A stretch of DNA of 64,000 nucleotides, taken from the NCBI GenBank assembly GCA_003996215.1, contig QJPP01001728.1, positions 372,001 to 436,000 on the forward strand. The letters run 5' to 3'. The notes under the pieces were generated by a model, which did not search any database, was not told the origin of the DNA, and saw nothing but the letters and a program-made list of their open reading frames with translations. How positions within the stretch are numbered: position 1 is the stretch's first letter; each line of letters starts with the position of its first letter. This DNA comes from Jaltomata sinuosa. Taxonomy: Eukaryota; Streptophyta; Magnoliopsida; Solanales; Solanaceae. Both the position numbers and the translations under genes were made by a program. Positions 60,601 to 64,000 of the stretch are shown here, piece by piece.

Positions 60601-62762
60601 CATGAACCTTAGCTTGTGTTGCACAGTCCAATTCAATGTAGCCAAGAAGAAAAGAACAAAGAACACATGCAGATATGTCATAGGTTCATCAAAGCAAAAA
60701 AAAATGTAACAAATCTAGATTAGATACTTCTTTAGTTTCAGCATGTAAATCAGTCATATTTGCAATTGTGTTCAATATTAATATACCAACATGCTCAATG
60801 TCATAGCAACCTTGACAAATAACAAACCACAGCCTTTGCACGATATCTAGAAGACATAGTTGACGCATACTCTTTCCAAACCAGCTCAACAGTCAATAAT
60901 AACTCATACCTGAAGCTTATCCGGTGATTGGACAATCTTAGAACGTAAATTGGCATTGTCATGAACAGCTTGTACCAATGCAAAGTCTGCATTAGAAATC
61001 TGGAAGGAGACCAAATGCAAATGGTATATTAGTTCATACATAGAACCTAAAGTAATCCAACACCACCACAACTTCTTATAAACATATGGCAAGTAATCTT
61101 CATCAGACAGATAATCCAGTGTTAGGCTATTAGCAATTCATAAATCAAATATAACATTAGAAGGAGAAACAAGCCAAACAACTGACCTTTTCATCCATCT
61201 CTTTAGCCCTCTCCTTAAGTTTTCTTATTGAGGCCTTCAAGGACATTTGGTGATTGTTAAGACCAGAAATTGTTTGCCTCAGTTCCTTAACGTTAGAATC
61301 TATTTCTTGAACCAGAGGCATATCCCTTTCTCTTGATTCATTTTGTTCTGCAATCTCTTCATTTAACTGTGAGGCACAGTATAAGTAACTCGAGAGAAAC
61401 TTTGAGAAAGAAGCTTCCAGTCAAAATGTTTTTTACTACTTCAGATACCTGAGATATTCTAGCCTCCAGAGCTAGCCGTTGTTCATCAATGAGTGTCAGA
61501 TCTTCCACGATCGGTCTTATAGCATTTAATTTAGTGTCCCTGAATTTGTAAAGAACATATTGAAGAGAAAAATTGAGCAACACTTTGTTTTGGGGTGAGA
61601 AGGGGTGATAATTCAGTTAAAAGACAGAAGAAAAGAAAATCTCAGGCAAAAGCCAGCAAAGTTCTCCATTCCAGATATTAATTGGTTGCAATTTTTTCTG
61701 CAAAGTATTTTTATTTTTAAGAACAAACAAAGAAGCATATTTGCTTGCCAAACTTATGTAAACTAGAAAGACAAAGTTTGTCCAAGTTTTTGATCTCTAT
61801 GCAGGTTGATGAATGAGATGGAAAACAATGATTGTTCATCAAAGTCTTCCGTTACTTAAGCAGATGCAAGATAAAACACATATATGTTTGCCTCAGTAAA
61901 CAAAGACAGCAACTGGTCCATTGGCCCTTTCAAAACAAACAGAGAAGCATATTTGTGTGCCAAACACAGAGTAAACTGGAAAGACAGAGTTTTTGTAAGT
62001 TTTTGATCTCTTTGGAGGTTGATGAATGAGATAGTGAACAATGACTGTTGGTGTATCCACAATTCCACATGAATGATTTCTATATTACTATTGCAATCTC
62101 AGTTTCAAATAAAGTTCCAATTATTTTTTGACATAGTTATTAATGACCCTCTATGCATGACTCAATCACTTTGTAACCAGTGTTGGTTGCAAAGACAGAA
62201 CTTTGTGGTTAATCACCACTTGTTTCAACTAAAACCGAGAAGGAATTGTGCTGTCCATCAACTATTAAAATTAGGTAAAAATGAATGGCAGAAATAGACC
62301 TGTGAAGACAAAAATTGAGGATGGCTCCGACAAAGAAGCGGGTGCGATCAGGTTCAGGCTTGATCAAATCCCTGAGAGTGAATATCTCGGGACAATCCAA
62401 AGCAGCCAACATCTCCCTTATCTTATGAAACAAATTTATGGTCCGAAAAGAGTCCACATGAAGATCCGGGTTCTCAAGGTGCTCCAGAGCCGAAAAATCC
62501 ACCTGGTCATGATCATCCCTACCGCAAAAAAAAAAACACAAAAATCAGAAATAAAAACAAAAAATTGATTGATAGTAGTAAAGGTTAGGTTTTTAGCGTA
62601 CTGGAGAGTGTCGATATGGAGAAGAATGCTGGAGTAGAGTTTGGTGACAAAATCGGGAGTGGGTTTGATGAGATCTTCGTCGGAGACAGAGGCTATTTGA
62701 GCTTCCGCTAATACAGCGATGATGTCTTGCCGGGGAAGTGTTGGGTAATCAAATCTCGACAT
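57642..62762 (-). CDS. NUF2: Kinetochore protein NUF2 (NDC80 complex)
   Basis: Eleven exons close into 450 residues: 62762-62602, 62518-62300, 61539-61449, 61366-61187, 60999-60910, 60287-60180, 59702-59649, 58702-58588, 58512-58355, 58271-58176 and 57722-57642. The N-terminus MSRFDYPTLPRQDI leads into the Nuf2 calponin-homology-like domain (about 1-140; FRTINLFHKIREMLAALDCP, DLIKPEPDRTRFFVGAILNF). From RDTKLNAIRPIVEDL onward it is continuous coiled coil (ALEARISQ, KASIRKLKERAKEMDEK, ELRKQLEKERDLSYEEA). NUF2 pairs with NDC80 and links the outer kinetochore to spindle microtubules. The length agrees with plant NUF2 (about 440). TTG codons upstream of 62762 keep the frame, but MSRF is the expected start. 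Short exons and long introns are typical. Confidence 0.95.
61721..62050. repeat. Direct duplication of about 117 bp inside NUF2 intron 2
   Basis: Copies at 61721-61836 and 61933-62050 both contain AGAAGCATATTTG, AAGACA(A/G)AGTTT, AGTTTTTGATCTCT and GGTTGATGAATGAGAT in the same order. They are about 213 bp apart and diverged by substitutions and small indels. An unrelated spacer of about 95 bp separates them. Confidence 0.8.
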
Positions 62763-63639
62763 TTCCAAATGCAAATCAAAATCTCGATATGAACAAGAAT
62801 GTCGCTAGGGTTGTAGTAGTATTGAAGCGGAACAAAATTAAATTTAAAATTCAAATTCTGCCTCCACTTTCAAAATTAATTGTTGAGATTATCTACATAC
62901 AATTTTATTTATTTACCATATAAATTATTTTAAAATTACATTCTAGTTTAAATACAATTAAAAAAATTAACATGTTGTAAATATAAAATAAATAAAAATT
63001 GAAATGATTTATTACTTCAAAGGAGGTAACCTTTAATCTATTGCTCAACAATTCAAAATTGAAATTGATAATTTTTATAAATTGTGATAACCAGCTAGAA
63101 TGTAACGCGATTGAAACATCTTAAGTAGAAAAGGATCCAAGTTTGCCTAAGGCCATGAGAGTCATGATGCTTGCTCTTGAAGATGAAACAAATATGGTCA
63201 TGGGCCAATATTTTTGGTGTTATTGAAGATATGAATGAACACTTCATCCTAATTAGTTCAGGGTGGGTCCAAGCTTAATAATTGCTTAGTCGTTCAAAAG
63301 TCAAATTCTCTTAAGTTCGACACTGTTTTATTTACTCTCTCAACTGATTGGCTGAATTATTTTGCTAAGGTGCCATCTTTTGTCATCTGTTACTTATGGT
63401 TTAGGAAAAGAATTGATCGGAATGATTGCAACGAGACACACCAACATAACTACTTAGAAGTGGGAAGGAGAGCAATCGAAGGATGAGAAAAGCAATCACA
63501 CCTTATTCCGTCTTGATATTTATTGGGAGGGAACCTCCTTTAGAAAAAAATAAAATTAATGTAAAAACTAAATTTGTAAGGTGAAGCTTTTCCACGGTAA
63601 AATGGAGTACACTAGCACAAATATTATTTTTTGACACAC
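62763..63639. other. NUF2 promoter side and AT-rich flank
   Basis: AT-rich sequence upstream of NUF2. I saw no clear mitotic AACGG element next to the start and no gene. Confidence 0.35.
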
Positions 63640-64000
63640 CTGGCTTATCGAGAACACGATCCTAGATAAGAAGATTTGAAAATCGAGGATAACGGTAGAA
63701 GGTTAGACGTAGGTAGTCGAGCATTTTTCTAGTTTCTCTTAGCAGTATTGTTATTATATTATTCTCCTACTTTCTTATTAATTCTCCGATTTCATTACAA
63801 GCTATTTTTTTTTCTCCAGTTATCGTATTATTTTGACGTTATTGCTACTGTTCTATTTGACATTATTTTTAGCATGAATTTTCACTACTATATTTCTTTT
63901 TCATACTTGATTTTGATATGCTTTACTTGAACAGAGGATCTATCTAAAACATCACTAGCTTTACAATGAAGGGTAAGACTGCATACACCCTTCCAATGAG
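63640..64000 (+). mobile_element. Diverged RTE LINE 3' end, cut by the window edge
   Basis: The stretch aligns by eye with the end of the LINE at 54273-55179. CTGGCTTATCGAGAACACGA corresponds to CAGCTTACCGAGGACATGA, followed by CCTAGATA(A/G)GAAG and GGTAGAAG. Near the edge, CTTGAACAGAGGATCTATC corresponds to CTTGAACCGGGGGTCTATC, then GACTGCATACACCCTTCC. It is older than the first copy, with many substitutions and no open frame. Confidence 0.8.

Overview
This window is plant nuclear DNA, most likely from a member of the Solanaceae. The genes are split by GT-AG introns in AT-rich sequence. The encoded proteins are plant-type: a membrane-anchored HMG-CoA reductase very close to tomato and potato enzymes, SWI3B, an AHL protein, an ARID protein with an alpha-crystallin domain, and NUF2. 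The intergenic DNA holds repeats I associate with Solanaceae: an Au-like SINE, an RTE-type LINE ending in TTG repeats, and Stowaway MITEs. I cannot name the genus. There is no prokaryotic signal.

Layout. The 3' half of a 3beta-HSD-like dehydrogenase gene (454-2769, +) converges on SWI3B (3568-6767, -). After a foldback repeat comes an RRM gene (10357-13688, -) with a GC-AG intron and an intron after its stop codon. Next is a cinnamoyl-CoA reductase-like gene (15616-19877, -), divergent from an HMG-CoA reductase gene (22255-25542, +). A small gene for a 97-residue single-pass membrane protein (27726-28264, +) follows. About 9.8 kb without a recognisable gene (28265-38055) carries a miniature LTR element, a SINE, two MITEs and a tandem repeat. 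An AT-hook AHL gene (38056-39456, +) then faces a 13-coding-exon ARID-alpha-crystallin gene (41477-52918, -). Its 4.35 kb intron 4 contains an L1-type LINE relic that was itself hit by a hAT-like element with an 8-bp target duplication. The interval 53.4-57.6 kb contains an RTE LINE fragment and LTR-like sequence. NUF2 (57642-62762, -) follows, and a second RTE LINE tail runs off the end.

The genes do not form a pathway. Three encode chromatin or DNA-binding factors (SWI3B, AHL, ARID), one a kinetochore subunit, one an RNA-binding protein and three metabolic enzymes (dehydrogenase, CCR-like, HMGR). The nearness of the 3beta-HSD-like, SWI3B and CCR-like genes recalls, from memory, an Arabidopsis chromosome 2 block around AT2G33590-AT2G33630, so the left part may be conserved microsynteny.

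I rebuilt exon boundaries by hand from splice sites, reading frame and family knowledge. For every multi-exon gene complete in the window, the exon phases close into one open frame. No previously undescribed defence or mobile system was found. The most interesting structures are the miniature LTR element with its target duplication, the nested transposons in the ARID intron, a 70-bp retro-insert with a perfect 14-bp duplication, and the uncharacterised small membrane protein.
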